The notes beneath the pieces are model-generated. The model saw nothing but the letters and a program-made list of their open reading frames with translations. It was not told where the DNA came from and did not search any database. This document shows, one piece after another, positions 22,516 through 33,265 of a DNA stretch of 64,000 nt. The stretch covers positions 22,882,543 to 22,946,542 of the forward strand of contig OY755040.1 in NCBI GenBank assembly GCA_963576565.1. The letters are read 5' to 3'. The number at the start of each line of letters is the position of its first letter. Position 1 is the stretch's first letter. Origin of the DNA: Aspidapion aeneum (taxonomy: Eukaryota; Arthropoda; Insecta; Coleoptera; Brentidae). Made by a program: the position numbers and the translations under genes.

Positions 22516-22974
22516 ATGCCTGATATTATACGAGAGTACATCAGATTGAATATAATCAAATATGGTATTGAAACGGCATTTATTCGGGCAAATTACTGTG
22601 GCGTATGCTTAGCTGCAAGTTTAGTTTTCCACGAATTAGCTGAGAAATATGGAATAAAAACCAAGGTGCAAGTGGGTACTAAGTTATATTCAAATGGAAT
22701 TAAAATTTCACCGCATTTCTGGATTGAGCATAATAATTTAATATACGATCCAACTATTGCGATAACGCAACATTATCTATCACATAATCTTGCTGTTACT
22801 CATAGAAAAGGTGAATTAGTATGCAAGACAATGGAAGGTTTTAAAATGTTGGAAATGTTCCATGAATTTGAGAAGACCAAGTCAACAGCTGCTTACTTCG
22901 ATAAGGCTCCAAATAACTTAATTAAAGTGCGTGAAAATATTCATCAAATTGTAAGCAAAATAATAAACAAATAA
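22516..22974 (+). CDS. Small transglutaminase/papain-fold protein, putative cysteine peptidase
   Basis: An intact 152-residue frame with ATG and TAA, on the strand opposite PolB. Residues 26-47 read N-Y-C-G-V-C-L-A-A-S then F-H-E-L-A-E-K-Y-G-I, the start of the helix that carries the nucleophile Cys (C31, or C28) in transglutaminase-like folds. P66-H67-F68-W69-I70-E71 supplies the His and Y77-D78-P79-T80 the Asp. The order Cys-His-Asp, with HFW.E and DPT, is typical of that superfamily, which contains peptidases, transglutaminases and acyltransferases. It is not the His-Asp-Cys order of the adenain-type Polinton protease. No signal peptide or membrane segment. The reaction is unknown; peptidase is the simplest guess. 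Confidence 0.6.
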   Translation: MPDIIREYIRLNIIKYGIETAFIRANYCGVCLAASLVFHELAEKYGIKTKVQVGTKLYSNGIKISPHFWIEHNNLIYDPTIAITQHYLSHNLAVTHRKGELVCKTMEGFKMLEMFHEFEKTKSTAAYFDKAPNNLIKVRENIHQIVSKIINK

Positions 22975-23167
22975 ACTACTAAAACTTAAATAACAGTCAG
23001 ATCTTTACTATGTTTGCCAGGGTCTTATGGATTCTACAAAATACATTAAAAATTATTATTTATTAGCAACATAAAAGGGAAAAGGTGCTTTGCTTTGTGG
23101 GGAGATCAGTAATTCTATACATATTGTAAGCAAGAAATTGAAAACTTAACACATAATTATATAATCC

Positions 23168-23375
23168 AGCTGTACTTCAGACATAATTCAGCTGTAGTTT
23201 AGATGTACTTTAGATGTACTTTAGATGTACTTCAGCTGTACTTCAGCTGTACTTCAGCTGTACTTCAGATGTACTTCAGATGTACTTCAGATGTACTTCA
23301 GCTGTACTTCAGCTGTACTTCAGATATACTTCAGATGTACTGCAGACGTAATTCAGCTATCCTCAGGTGTAGTTT
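23168..23375. repeat. 11-bp minisatellite
   Basis: About 18-19 units of TACTTCAG(C/A)TG with variants such as TACTTTAGATG and TAATTCAGCTG. The C/A variants alternate in short runs. Since 11 is not a multiple of 3, the open frame through it (23203-23412) cycles every three units and is not a gene. Confidence 0.9.
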
Positions 23376-23438
23376 TAACATAATTAACTTACCAATATGT
23401 TGTACGGTGTAAATGATAGGTGCTCCGTATTAGAAAGA

Positions 23439-23875
23439 ATGGAATTAGACAAGGAAGAGCAAACAGAAAACTTTTTACAGCCATTCTTCGAACCTCAAAA
23501 ACAAACTGCTTTAAGTTTTGTTTAAGACGATAATGATTCCAATAAGGAAGCTGTGTATGATAAGGTTTTCGGTCCCCGATGTTATATAACAATAAGTGGA
23601 TGTTAGGCAATAGGAAAATATCAATGGATAATGAAAATATTGCTTTAGATGATCACATTTTCAAGAACACTTCGGGACTTGGAAACTTAATATTATTTAA
23701 AGAACCAAAGAACTTTTAACCCTTAGAGCATCAGATCTACAAACAAATATTAGAGCTGAGCGGTGTCCATCGAGATTTTAGAGGGCGTTTAAGAATGCAA
23801 GCTTGTAAGACTAAACACAAAAAAATTCGGCCTTATTTAAAAACAAGAGAAAACCTAAATATGATAAAAATATAA
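23439..23875 (+). pseudogene. Broken Polinton-associated gene (DUF8207-like)
   Basis: Three frame segments follow each other: an acidic start MELDKEEQTENF, then YDKVFGPRCYI, a frame change near 23595, then KWMLGNRKI, LDDHIF, TSGLGNLILFKEPKNF, a stop, and YKQILELSGVHRDFRGRLR followed by KKIRPYL. The pattern FGP...W-LGN-x-I...T-x-GL-x-x-L-x-x-x-K-x-P...Y-x-x-IL...GR...K-I-x-P-x-L is how I remember a family of unknown function (DUF8207) found in many insect genomes with Polinton-like or virus-like DNA. That family link is from memory. At least one frame change and two stops make it inactive here. Confidence 0.5.
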
Positions 23876-24569
23876 ATTTGCAGGCAGCATATTTTTATTA
23901 AAAACAAAACTTGTTTAAATTAAGGCCAGTAGTTACTATATAATGTCGTATACAGGTGTCTGACAACTTTAGAATAATATCTTAAAACAAAAGGATACCG
24001 AAAATTTGGGAAAAATAATTTCACTATCTAAATATGGTTTCCATTATGTTTGCTCTGGTTATTTAACTATCTGTATATATAGATGAACACATTGTGTAAA
24101 TGCTAACCTTCAGAAGTTGTAAGTACCTGAGTATGTGATATTATAAGGAATTCTCATTTGTTTAAAAGCATATCCCCAGGCATTTTATGAGTACTTACGT
24201 ATAATTTGGTTATTCAAAAATCACTAAAGAATTTAATCTGAGGCAGAATAAATCTAATCAGTTATTTCATGATGTCCATAGCCTCAGTACAATTCTTTTC
24301 AACGACAATGTAATTTTGCGATAATAAACAGCATAAAACATAAATATTTTAAACATGTGTTTTTTTTTGGGGGTGCATATATAAGAAATTACTAAACCTT
24401 ACTAAAAATATTAAGTTATTTGTATGTAAAAAAACTGAAAAATATTTTGTATCCAGGTCACTCGTGTCCCTAGTCAAAAACTTGTTTCTATGTTTGTGCT
24501 TCCATTACAAAAAAAATTAAAAAACCAAAGTTTAAAACTACAAGAAAAACATAAGTAAACTATTTTTTA

Positions 24570-25260
24570 GCAACTGTTTAAATCCTGGAAAAATTTCGCA
24601 TTCAAATCAAGTGATACCATTTAAAAAACAATCAGAGAACATTAATGAAAGATGTTTAGAAATCTTACATAGAACAAGTGAATGGCTTTGGACAAACAAT
24701 TTATTGTTAAATGAGGACAAAATCAAAATAATTGCCAAATTATTAGGAGTTACAATTGATATAAATCTTAATTACATAGTGTATACTTAAAACTTATATA
24801 TTAAGTTGAGTAGGACAACCTATGCAATTAAGATTGTAACTCCTTAACAATAAGGTTTTGGGGGTCATAGCAGTCATGCAAATAGCGTATTTGTAAAGCA
24901 TAACGAGACATTCGTATAATGTTTAATCTTAACTTTAACGAAAGCTGCCGGGGCACTTTCAGAAAAAAACAATATTTTAACAGTAATAGGTATATATTTA
25001 TGAATGTGTCATATACCTAAAAAGTAACATACACAAATTCGATTATCTTAGACCAAACCATTCTTACGATACGAGGCTGAAACAACAAACAAATTACTTT
25101 AATTATCCTATTCTCAAATTAAGTTCCACAGAAAAAAACCAGACTACGCGGCTAATAAATACTTTAACAAACTTCCTAAAGACATAAAAGATTTAAATAG
25201 TTTTAAAATGTTTAAAAGGTGTTTTTATTCAGCTTTTTAATATGTGTAATTAAATAATAT
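24570..25260 (+). pseudogene. LINE ORF2 fragment in the Polinton interior
   Basis: Plus-strand pieces resemble parts of a CR1/Jockey-like reverse transcriptase: SENINERCLEILHRTSEWL, then NNLLLNEDKIKII and LGVTID near 24640-24770 (the region after the catalytic YADD), and AANKYFNKLPKDIKDLNSF...FK near 25150-25225 (the usual C-terminal tail). Stops and frame changes are frequent. Two related ~150-bp copies of the following AT-rich 3' sequence occur at about 25265-25340 and 25470-25545. Confidence 0.45.
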
Positions 25261-27517
25261 ACAATATATTATAAATAAGTAATTTGATTTTTGGTTTAAC
25301 CTTGGAAATTGATTGAGTTTTGGATATTTTATTCTTTTAGCAGCTTGGAATTTTTACAATAATTAGTGTTTTTTTGTTTCAGCTTCTTAATATGTTATGT
25401 TTTTTTTATATTTAATATTAATTTTTTAATATGTCTGTGTTTTCATTACATTTTAGGTGACTGTTATCAGTATATTATAAATAAGTAATTTGATATTTAA
25501 TTTAACCTTGGAAATTGATTGGGTTTTAGATATTGTATTCTTTTAGAAGCTTGACATTTTGAATTTAATTTATTATTTATTATATGATTATTTTCCCTGA
25601 GTAACTGAAAACCAGGTTAAAATAACAACCATAATTTTATTATTCGTATTGTAATTTTTGTGTTTTTTATAATAGTATAATTTTAAATATTAACTATGCA
25701 TTTAGTTGACATACCATATATATGTAGTGTGAATTATATAACTAATATGGCAAATAAATAATCTAATATAATCAATATTTTTTTTTAAGATTTACTTGAT
25801 AAGTAGGTAGATAGTATTATTTATTAACGTATTAAGAGAGCAACGGAGACCAAAAGACCCGGAACAGCGGGAAAACTTCATTCATTAAAAGAATTCGCTT
25901 TGACCTTAACATGCGCCTATAAGCATCGAAGAAATAATGTTATATGTTCTCTGCTATAAGTTAGAAAAAATAAAGTAATATTTTTTGGAAAGTCTATAAC
26001 AACGCTGTACGACACACAATGTAAGTATGTTTAATGTCTATCGATTTACCAGTGTCGGCGGTAAAATATTTATTGGATGTAAACAGTAAATACCTATCTC
26101 TTAAAAACAAGCAATTAAATTTAATCTACGTCTGAATAGACATATAGTTACAATAAAAAAATAATCAATAACGTTTTTGAGGTTACATTCTCAAATACGG
26201 ATCCTTAAGTTTAAAAATATGAGTTAGGCTCTGATGATTTACATCTCCCCTAAACCTAGAAGTAATAAAACTCTCAAAAGTTGGGACACCCTGTACATTG
26301 TTTTGAATGACAGGATTAAAAAATGTTCTGGTATGTGCTAAAAAAAGTCACACTAAATTATTCTTAAAATATCTTTGATTTATTTGTACTTATGATTTTG
26401 AGTTGAAAGGTAGGTCAAGCAGTTTCAAAACCTGAGAAACGAAATTTATGAACATTTTTGTTCAGTTTTTTTGTAAAAGACATTCCTGCATTAATTTAGC
26501 GTCTCCCAAAAGTTATTTTACTTTAAAAATAATATAAAAAGAACTTAATCCCAATCAAAGATTTCAAACGTCGTTACCAAGGAAGTACGTTTTTTAAAAT
26601 AAATTTAAAGTTTATTGTTTATATATAATATAGTATAGAAAATATAACTCACCAACAGTTGTTTAATAAAGAAACACTTGTTTGTTACCAAATGCCAAAT
26701 ATTGTTCAATAAAGAAACACTTGTTTGTATATGATGTTTTAATTCTGTTTTTCGCTTTTATATATACAAAATGATTACAAAAAATATAACGCTATCTACA
26801 AGAAACATGTGCATATTTTTGTCAAAACATTTGATAAATTGTTCTATCTGCAACCGCGTGTACATTTTTTTACTGATTAATTCAACAGCTATTTCTAAAT
26901 ATAGGAGTAGTAGGGTCAGAGGTTATCTTGTTATTCCAATCAACACTTTTTCTAAAGCTGCTACACAGTGGTAGTACAAACTTAAATTAACTTAATATTA
27001 TTTTAAATAAAATATATTTATACAGGGGGCCTACTTGATGTATTACCTTTAGACAGAATATCTACCTTTGACGAGTCATATGAGATTACAATTTATCGAA
27101 CTTAAAGTAGAGGGGTACAGGTAAATTTTGATACCTGTATATCATACACTAGTGATGTGGGCATATAAGCCATAGCATTTAGGTTAGGTATATGTGGATA
27201 TTAATAGTTTAGATATACCGTGATTTTTATAAAATTGGATTGTTATTTCCAATGATAATAAATTAAGTACATACTTTCGGTCTTTTTCTTCTATACATTT
27301 TGTTAGACCAAAAATCTACGATGCTTATTCAGTCCATCGCGATAATTTATACAGCACACGTAGTAGTTTTTATACCTACTCTATTTACTATTCGTAAATC
27401 TTCGCTCACTTTCGGGCAACTTCGGACTCCGATGTGATGTTGGAGAGTGCTGGGTAAGGTTAAAACAAATAAGAAAATGTTAATAATATTTGAAAAACTT
27501 AATTTTGGGTCTAAATG
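25261..27517. other. Polinton interior without recognisable genes
   Basis: AT-rich. It holds a mariner-type tip (TTGGGACACCCTGTACA near 26281), a short direct repeat of AATAAAGAAACACTTGTTTG (26662 and 26706), and no frame with domain motifs on either strand. Missing Polinton genes were specifically looked for here and not seen. Confidence 0.5.
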
Positions 27518-29489
27518 TCTACAATTGTATATGAAAAACGTAATGCATTATAATACTTATAGTAGGTTAGTGTGTGTGTTTATTTATTAGTATCCTTTTG
27601 ATTGCCTGCTAAACTACATTCCTATTTTCCCATTTATTTTGGTGAATCTAATAAAAAATTTTGAAATCTGTCCTGCAAAACAAACAAAAACATTTTGATC
27701 GACCTTTGTCTTTCTAAAAATCTATACAAGTTAGACATATCAATCCAATATAAAAAAAGAATTTCTCGAATCGGTTCAATAAATGTTGAGAAATTAGTGG
27801 AAAATATAAAGACCCTTTTCATTGATCTAGATCTCCTTAAGAATTAGTACAAGTTAAGCCACACCAATGCAATACAAAAAGAATTTCTTGAATCGGTTTA
27901 GTAGGTGCTGGGAAAGTAGTCAAAAAACTATTAAGGCCCTTTTGGGTGATCTATTGCTTCTTTAAATTTAATACAAGTTAAACATATCAATCTAATACAA
28001 AAAGAATTTATCGAATCGGTTCATTAGGTGCTGAGAAATCAGTGAAAAACTATTAAGGCCCTTTTGGGTGATCTATTGCTTCTTTAAATTTAATACAAGT
28101 TAAACATATCAATCTAATACAAAAAGAATTTATCGAATCGGTTCATTAGGTGCTGAGAAATCAGTGAAAAACTATTAAGGACCAAATGAGATTTGCGCAG
28201 TACACCGAAATGCGTCTTTCTTGGAAACTGTCAATGCAAAACATGCGCACATAGCGTAAAAAGTAGCTTTGCTACCCCCAGCTGATAGCGATCTTTCATT
28301 ATATGCCCTTATTATTATTTTATTTTATTATGCCTTTTGGCACTTATTTTACTTTTTTATAATACATACATCTCTTGCTTGTTTAAGCCTTTGTTTGTGT
28401 GTTTTTCCAATAGATACTAATATTAGTAATTATTTTGATGCGGTTTTAGTTGTTCTGAAATATTAACATTCAATACGTTTGCAATATTCTTGTTGACGAT
28501 CATTACGACCCTTTTTATAAAATAAAAAATTAAAAATTGCAATTTTTTTCAAATATTACGACAATTGCACACCATATAAATAACCAACTGCATTACGTAT
28601 TGCATCATATTACTTTTCCTCCTTGCTAAGTAGATAAAACAAAAACATGTGAGGGGTCATAAGGTTATCATTTAACTACATAAACAGTGCAAAGGGATAC
28701 ATATAGGAAAATTTTAAGAAATATTTTTAAAAATGATTTTATTTTTAACAAACAGGGATTAATCAACTTTTTTGTATTAAAACATATCAGGATAAGCTAG
28801 TGCAGTCTTTTTTGACTATTCTGTCAATTTTACACCTTGTTAGGTAACACAATAGGTATACATTTCATATAGGTCCCCAACTTGAACTACAGCCACGGGT
28901 TACGTAGCAGAATAGGTGACACAGTACACACACATCACTATTATATCTTGCATTGGTCAAGTGTTAAACAGCATAAACAAGCCTTATATCTTTTTAACCA
29001 ACACTTCGTTCATTCGTTCAGCCAGAGCTATAACAGTTAGTAAGACCCTTGCACACACTATTTCTCTTACTCTCTCTCTCTCTCTCTCTCTTACTTAAAC
29101 GTTTTCGAACATCATTCATGAATATTGCTCCAGACTAAGGTCTTTTTGGTTTACATACAAATATTAACTGATATCGACCGTAAACTTAGGACACCCATTT
29201 TGTAAACGAAGCCATTAAAAATTTCCAAATGCCAGCTTATTATTTCAATTGACTGATTGACACATGACAGATTGACACATGACAGATTGACACATGACAG
29301 ATTGACATATGACAGATTGACCAATGATATTTGACAGATCACCTCAAACTTATTAAATACGTTTTGACAGTTGTGACGTCATACAGACGTGTGACCTTGA
29401 AGGTGCCGATTTTTGGTAACTTTAACCTTAGCGATTTCTTATGGGAATTTACATGGGAAATTCTGCAGAACTCTTGCTGCCTATCTACT
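27518..29489. repeat. Polinton right terminal inverted repeat
   Basis: 1972 bp, the inverted partner of 12771-14738, with the same tandem-repeat blocks in mirror order and a CT microsatellite four bases longer (about 29070-29092). The near identity of arms ~12.8 kb apart implies recent insertion or gene conversion. Confidence 0.93.
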
Positions 29490-29600
29490 TCCCTGGTTGT
29501 TGGTGCGCATGTCCAAAATGCGCAAATGCACTCTGTCCTTCATACAATTGTGTGGTTTTAAAAATATATAAACAACCGCGAAATTTAGCGGGAGCTAACA
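29490..29600 (-). repeat. BEL/Pao 3' LTR, part 2
   Basis: Bases 29490-29495 are the right TCCCTG duplication. 29496-29600 continue the LTR, identical as read to 35846-35950, and end GGGAGCTAACA. Parts 1 and 2 together give 466 bp, exactly 7 less than the right LTR, which is accounted for by the one indel. Confidence 0.92.
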
Positions 29601-29838
29601 TAACTGCCCTTCAAAACACACAATTTTAGAATCTCAACCGGACAGATATAGATATAAGAAAAAAGGATCGACCGATAAATATAAATGAATGAAAACAACA
29701 GATAAGTATCGTAAGTTTCTTTAGAGATAACGAAATCCCGACAAAGGCAAAAAAACAAACAAAAAATTCAAAAAAAAATAACGAAAAATAAAGAAAAACC
29801 TTATTACCCGGTAATAGGTAGAAAAATTAAAATTACTT

Positions 29839-30999
29839 TTAATTTGGCAACAGGCACAGTTTTACAACTGGCCGCTTATAAACACCGGTAACCGTTTGTA
29901 CCGTCGCAACACGCACCTGACCGTCCCCGCCGGGATGCAGTTCGATGACCCGACCGACCGGCCATTTCAAAGGTGATTGAATGTGATTGATGTGTGAATG
30001 TGTTATGATAACCAAATCATTTAATTTGATATTTGGGGACGAATCAGCCCACTTGTGTCGCTGTTGTAGCGTATGCAAATACTCTATAGAATACTGTTTC
30101 CAAAAATCATTATGTAGTTTTTGGATTAGTTGCCATCTCGAGAGCCGATTTAGGGGAACCTCGGACAAATCTGACTCCGGAATTTCTGAATTAAGGGGTT
30201 CAAAGGTCAAAAAATGCCCGGGGGTAAGAGGTTGAAGATCGTGTGGGTCTGAAGAGGCAGGAGATAAAGGGCGACTATTAAGTACGGCTTCTATGCGACA
30301 GGTAAGGGTGGACATCTCCATGATAGACAACTTCTGGTCGCCCACAACTCGAACAAAGTGAGTTTTAAAACTTTTGACGCCAGCTTCTGCCAGGCCATTG
30401 AAATGTGGACTGAGAGGAGGTCCCAGATGCCAACGAATAGAAAGTCTGGTGGCAGCACTTCTTGCGTATTCAAGTAATTGGTTACGAAACCCTATAAAAT
30501 TACTGCCTTGATCTGACCAGCATTGCGTCACGCTTCCGCGTCTGGAAATGAATCGATGGAATGCACCTACGAACCCTTCGGTGGACAGTTCCATGGTTAA
30601 TTCCAAATGCACGCAATGTGTGGCCGTACAGACAAACACACAGACATACGATTTGAAAGCTTTACAACCACGGTAACGATGAGGAATCACAAAGAAAGGT
30701 CCACAAAAGTCGATAGCTACACTCGAAAAAGGTTTAAGTTGACTGATTCGATGAGCGGGAAGTGAACTCATTATGGGCGGTCTATAGGGTTTAGGGTTGA
30801 TTCTAAAACATTGCAAGCACTTGGATATGGTTCTTTGAATTGCCCGTCTGGCAGATAATATCCAAAATTGCTGTAAAAGCAGATTATGTAATGTTTTAAG
30901 CCCAGGATGAAGGTATTGTCGATGAGCGGACTCGATAAGAAGAGTAGTTAAACGTTGGTTACTCGAAAGTAAGACGGGGTGTTTTGTAGAATAAGACAA
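29839..30999 (-). pseudogene. BEL/Pao integrase
   Basis: A 386-codon open segment. Zinc-binding HHCC near the start: H26-x4-H31, then C61-x2-C64. The catalytic core follows with D97 (AIDFCGP), D163 (WSDQGSNF) and E205 (NGLAEAG), the DDE triad that inserts retroviral-type cDNA. Conserved Trp and basic residues follow (WKQYSIEYL, WPVGRVI). The C terminus ends in PVVKLCLLPN, the usual end of BEL pol. It is the most intact part of the polyprotein. As a mature enzyme it would be cut from the pol precursor, so its Met is not a true start. Confidence 0.9.
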
Positions 31000-31254
31000 A
31001 AGGTCAGATTTTTGTAATCTGCCACCGACTCTAATGATATTATTTTCATCAAGAAAAGGTGAAAGTTTTCGTAAAGGTTTCGGTATTGGTTTATCCTTAG
31101 ATTACGCGGAAAAAAGCTCAGAAAAACAAGAACCTTGAACGCGTTTGATAAGAAGGTATAACGCACTTTGCACCTCACCGGTGGTAGGAAAAACAATATT
31201 TTCAAAAATAATTTTTTGGTCCGGTGGCTTAGTGGGTTTTTGATAGGAATGGTT

Positions 31255-32088
31255 TTAAAAAAGGTTAACTATTCGAAGGACATAACAAATGATACGTTGA
31301 ATTTTTGATATAGATGAATATTTGATAAGAAGCTGATCTAAGAAGTTGACATCAATTATCGCATTGCAACAGACCTTTGGCTTTTCCTCCAGATTAATAT
31401 CTCCGAAATCAATCGGCATTTTTGATTTATGAAAATCGGGCCATTCGTTTTCGGGAGACCACAAAAACGACGGTGCGCTCCACCACATGTCATGTGACAT
31501 GAGCTGTGAAGGGGTGGCCCCTCGTGACGCAATATCGGCTGCATTTAAAGCAGAAGGAATGTAGCGCCACGAGTTGGAGGGAATGATTTCTTGGATTCTA
31601 CTGACTCGATTTCCAACAAAGGTTTGCCAGCGATTAGGAGGGGATGAAAGCCAATGCAATACGACTTGCGAATCGCAGAAAGTAACGATATTTGTAAAAG
31701 TTATTTTTCCTTCATAGCTAGATAAATCGAAGTCAATTAATTCGCTTAAAAGAAATGCGCCTAGGAGTTCTAGCCTAGCCAAAGTTTGTGACTTTATAGG
31801 CGCGACCCTAGATTTTGCAGATATGAGAGAAACAGATATATTATTTTCCTCTTCTACACGAAAATATACGACGCCTGCGTAGCCTCGAATTGAAGCGTCA
31901 CAGAAGCCGATGATTTGACAGGTATTGGTTTTTGACAGTTTGATTTGTCGGGGTAATTGAAAATTGGAAAGAAGCGGGAATTCAGAACGAAGTTTGTTCC
32001 AAGAGTCGATGATAGAAGAATCTGGTTCTTCGTCCCAGCCTATTTTTGATATCCACAACTGTTGCAAAATAAATTTTGCTTGTAGCAA
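31255..32088 (-). pseudogene. BEL/Pao RNase H region
   Basis: The open segment contains the BEL-type RNase H signature: GFCDASIRGYAGVVYFRV (first Asp), ARLELLGAFLLSELI (Glu), and TFCDSQVVLHWL (Asp), followed by FVGNRVSRIQEI and then ALNAADIASRGA, the block that precedes integrase. The reverse-transcriptase linker at its start overlaps the neighbouring frame (31982-32461), showing a frame break near 32090-32160. About 250 bp to the integrase segment are also out of frame. Confidence 0.88.
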
Positions 32089-33220
32089 CTAGTGACAAAG
32101 AAAACCTAAGGGATCGAAGATTGTTCCTATGATAGATAAAATAGCACGTTTGGTTGGGGGCTTGTCCTTCATTCGGCATTGATAAGAAAAAAATGTCGTT
32201 TTTTGGATGCCATTGAAGTCCTAAAACTTTGATAAAGTGGGGTTCCTCCTTGTCAAAAGAGAGAGGCATTTGACGATCGGATTCTGGCAATGTTGCCAAT
32301 AACTCGGGACAATTGCTTGCCCATTTTTTAAGTTCAAATCCTCCCGACTTCAACAAATCATTGAGTTCTGTTTGAAGGGAAAGAGCTTCAGAAAGCGAAG
32401 GGCTAGTTCCCAAGATATCGTCGATATAGATTGACGTTTTTAGAACTCTCTGCCAGCTCATTTAAGGTACGCATGGCTAGAAAAGGTGAGCAGGTCATGC
32501 CAAAAGTGACAGTAGAAAGTTCCCACACTGAAAGTGGGTCATGTGGAGAAAACCTCCACAATATATTTGATTTGGACGGTGATAAGTATTGATAAGGACT
32601 TGACGGAACATCTGTTTGATATCAGCAATGTAGGCTATAGGATTAAGACGAAACGTAAGGAGTAAAGAAGCAATATCCTTTTGAAGTTTCGGTCCAGATA
32701 ACAACGTGTCATTGAGACTAATCTTTTTGGGGGTGACTGCCGAACAATCCCAGACTACCCTTAATTTTGTACTTAAGCTTTCCGGCTTTAATACGCAATG
32801 ATGTGCCAAAAAACATGATACGTCGACTTTTGGTTGACTAGGTAAAACTAGACTCATATGATTAGAATCGATATAGTCTTGCATGAAACTTAAATAGGCA
32901 GTGTATAGATCAGGATTTTTGATTAATCTATTTTCTAGAAGTAAAAATCTACGATAAGCTTGCGGATAAGTATTTCCCAGGTCAGGGTTTATTTTATCTT
33001 TAAACGGAAGATCTACCATGAAACTACCGCTCGGTTGCCGTACTACACTCGCAGTAAAGATTGATTCTGCTTGTTTTTCTTCCTTTGATAAGATTTGTTT
33101 TTTAGGCAAATGTTCGATTTCCCAAAACCTAGGGAGAATGACCTCTAAAGGAGGTGAATGACTCGTTAAAAAACAACTGGTTCGTTCCGTAAGACTACCT
33201 ACTTCGTCAACCTTTCCCAT
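31982..33220 (-). pseudogene. BEL/Pao reverse transcriptase, frame-broken
   Basis: Two frames share the domain. From 33220: WEIEHLPKK, then RVVWDCSA, the LNDTLLSGP block and AYIADIKQMFRQV with the first catalytic Asp. From 32461: YIDDILG with the catalytic Asp pair, then LLKSGGFELKKWASN. The block between them (HMTHF... to the TFGMTCSPF region) changes frame near 32530 and again near 32440. An in-frame TAA (33266-33268) separates it from the protease segment. The enzyme would copy RNA into cDNA if intact; here it cannot be made as one chain. Confidence 0.88.
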
Positions 33221-33265
33221 GACGACCCAACCAAAGATAGTTTCAAGGGCTGAAGTTTGCCCTAT

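Larger units (their letters stand above)
12771..29489. mobile_element. Polinton/Maverick-type element, 16.7 kb
   Basis: Tips AGTAGATAGG and CCTATCTACT are exact inverted copies, flanked by the 6-bp duplication TCCCTG at 12765-12770 and 29490-29495. The intact BEL LTR at 35478-35950 shows the empty site with one TCCCTG. Six-base duplications, AG-starting tips, long inverted arms and a protein-primed-type family-B DNA polymerase gene together define Polintons. Arms are ~1.97 kb. The interior carries the polymerase on the minus strand, a Cys-His-Asp protein on the plus strand and a broken third gene. Capsid, packaging ATPase, adenain-type protease and integrase genes were not seen. LINE fragments lie on both sides of the interior. 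Confidence 0.92.

Noticed and set aside
22516..22974. Adenovirus-type (adenain) maturation protease of Polintons
   Set aside because: Catalytic order here is Cys-His-Asp, not His-Asp/Glu-Cys, and the surrounding motifs differ.
23168..23375. CRISPR-like array
   Set aside because: Contiguous 11-bp units without spacers in insect DNA: a minisatellite.
30291..30473. Second minus-strand frame within the integrase
   Set aside because: Out-of-frame shadow of the DDE core.
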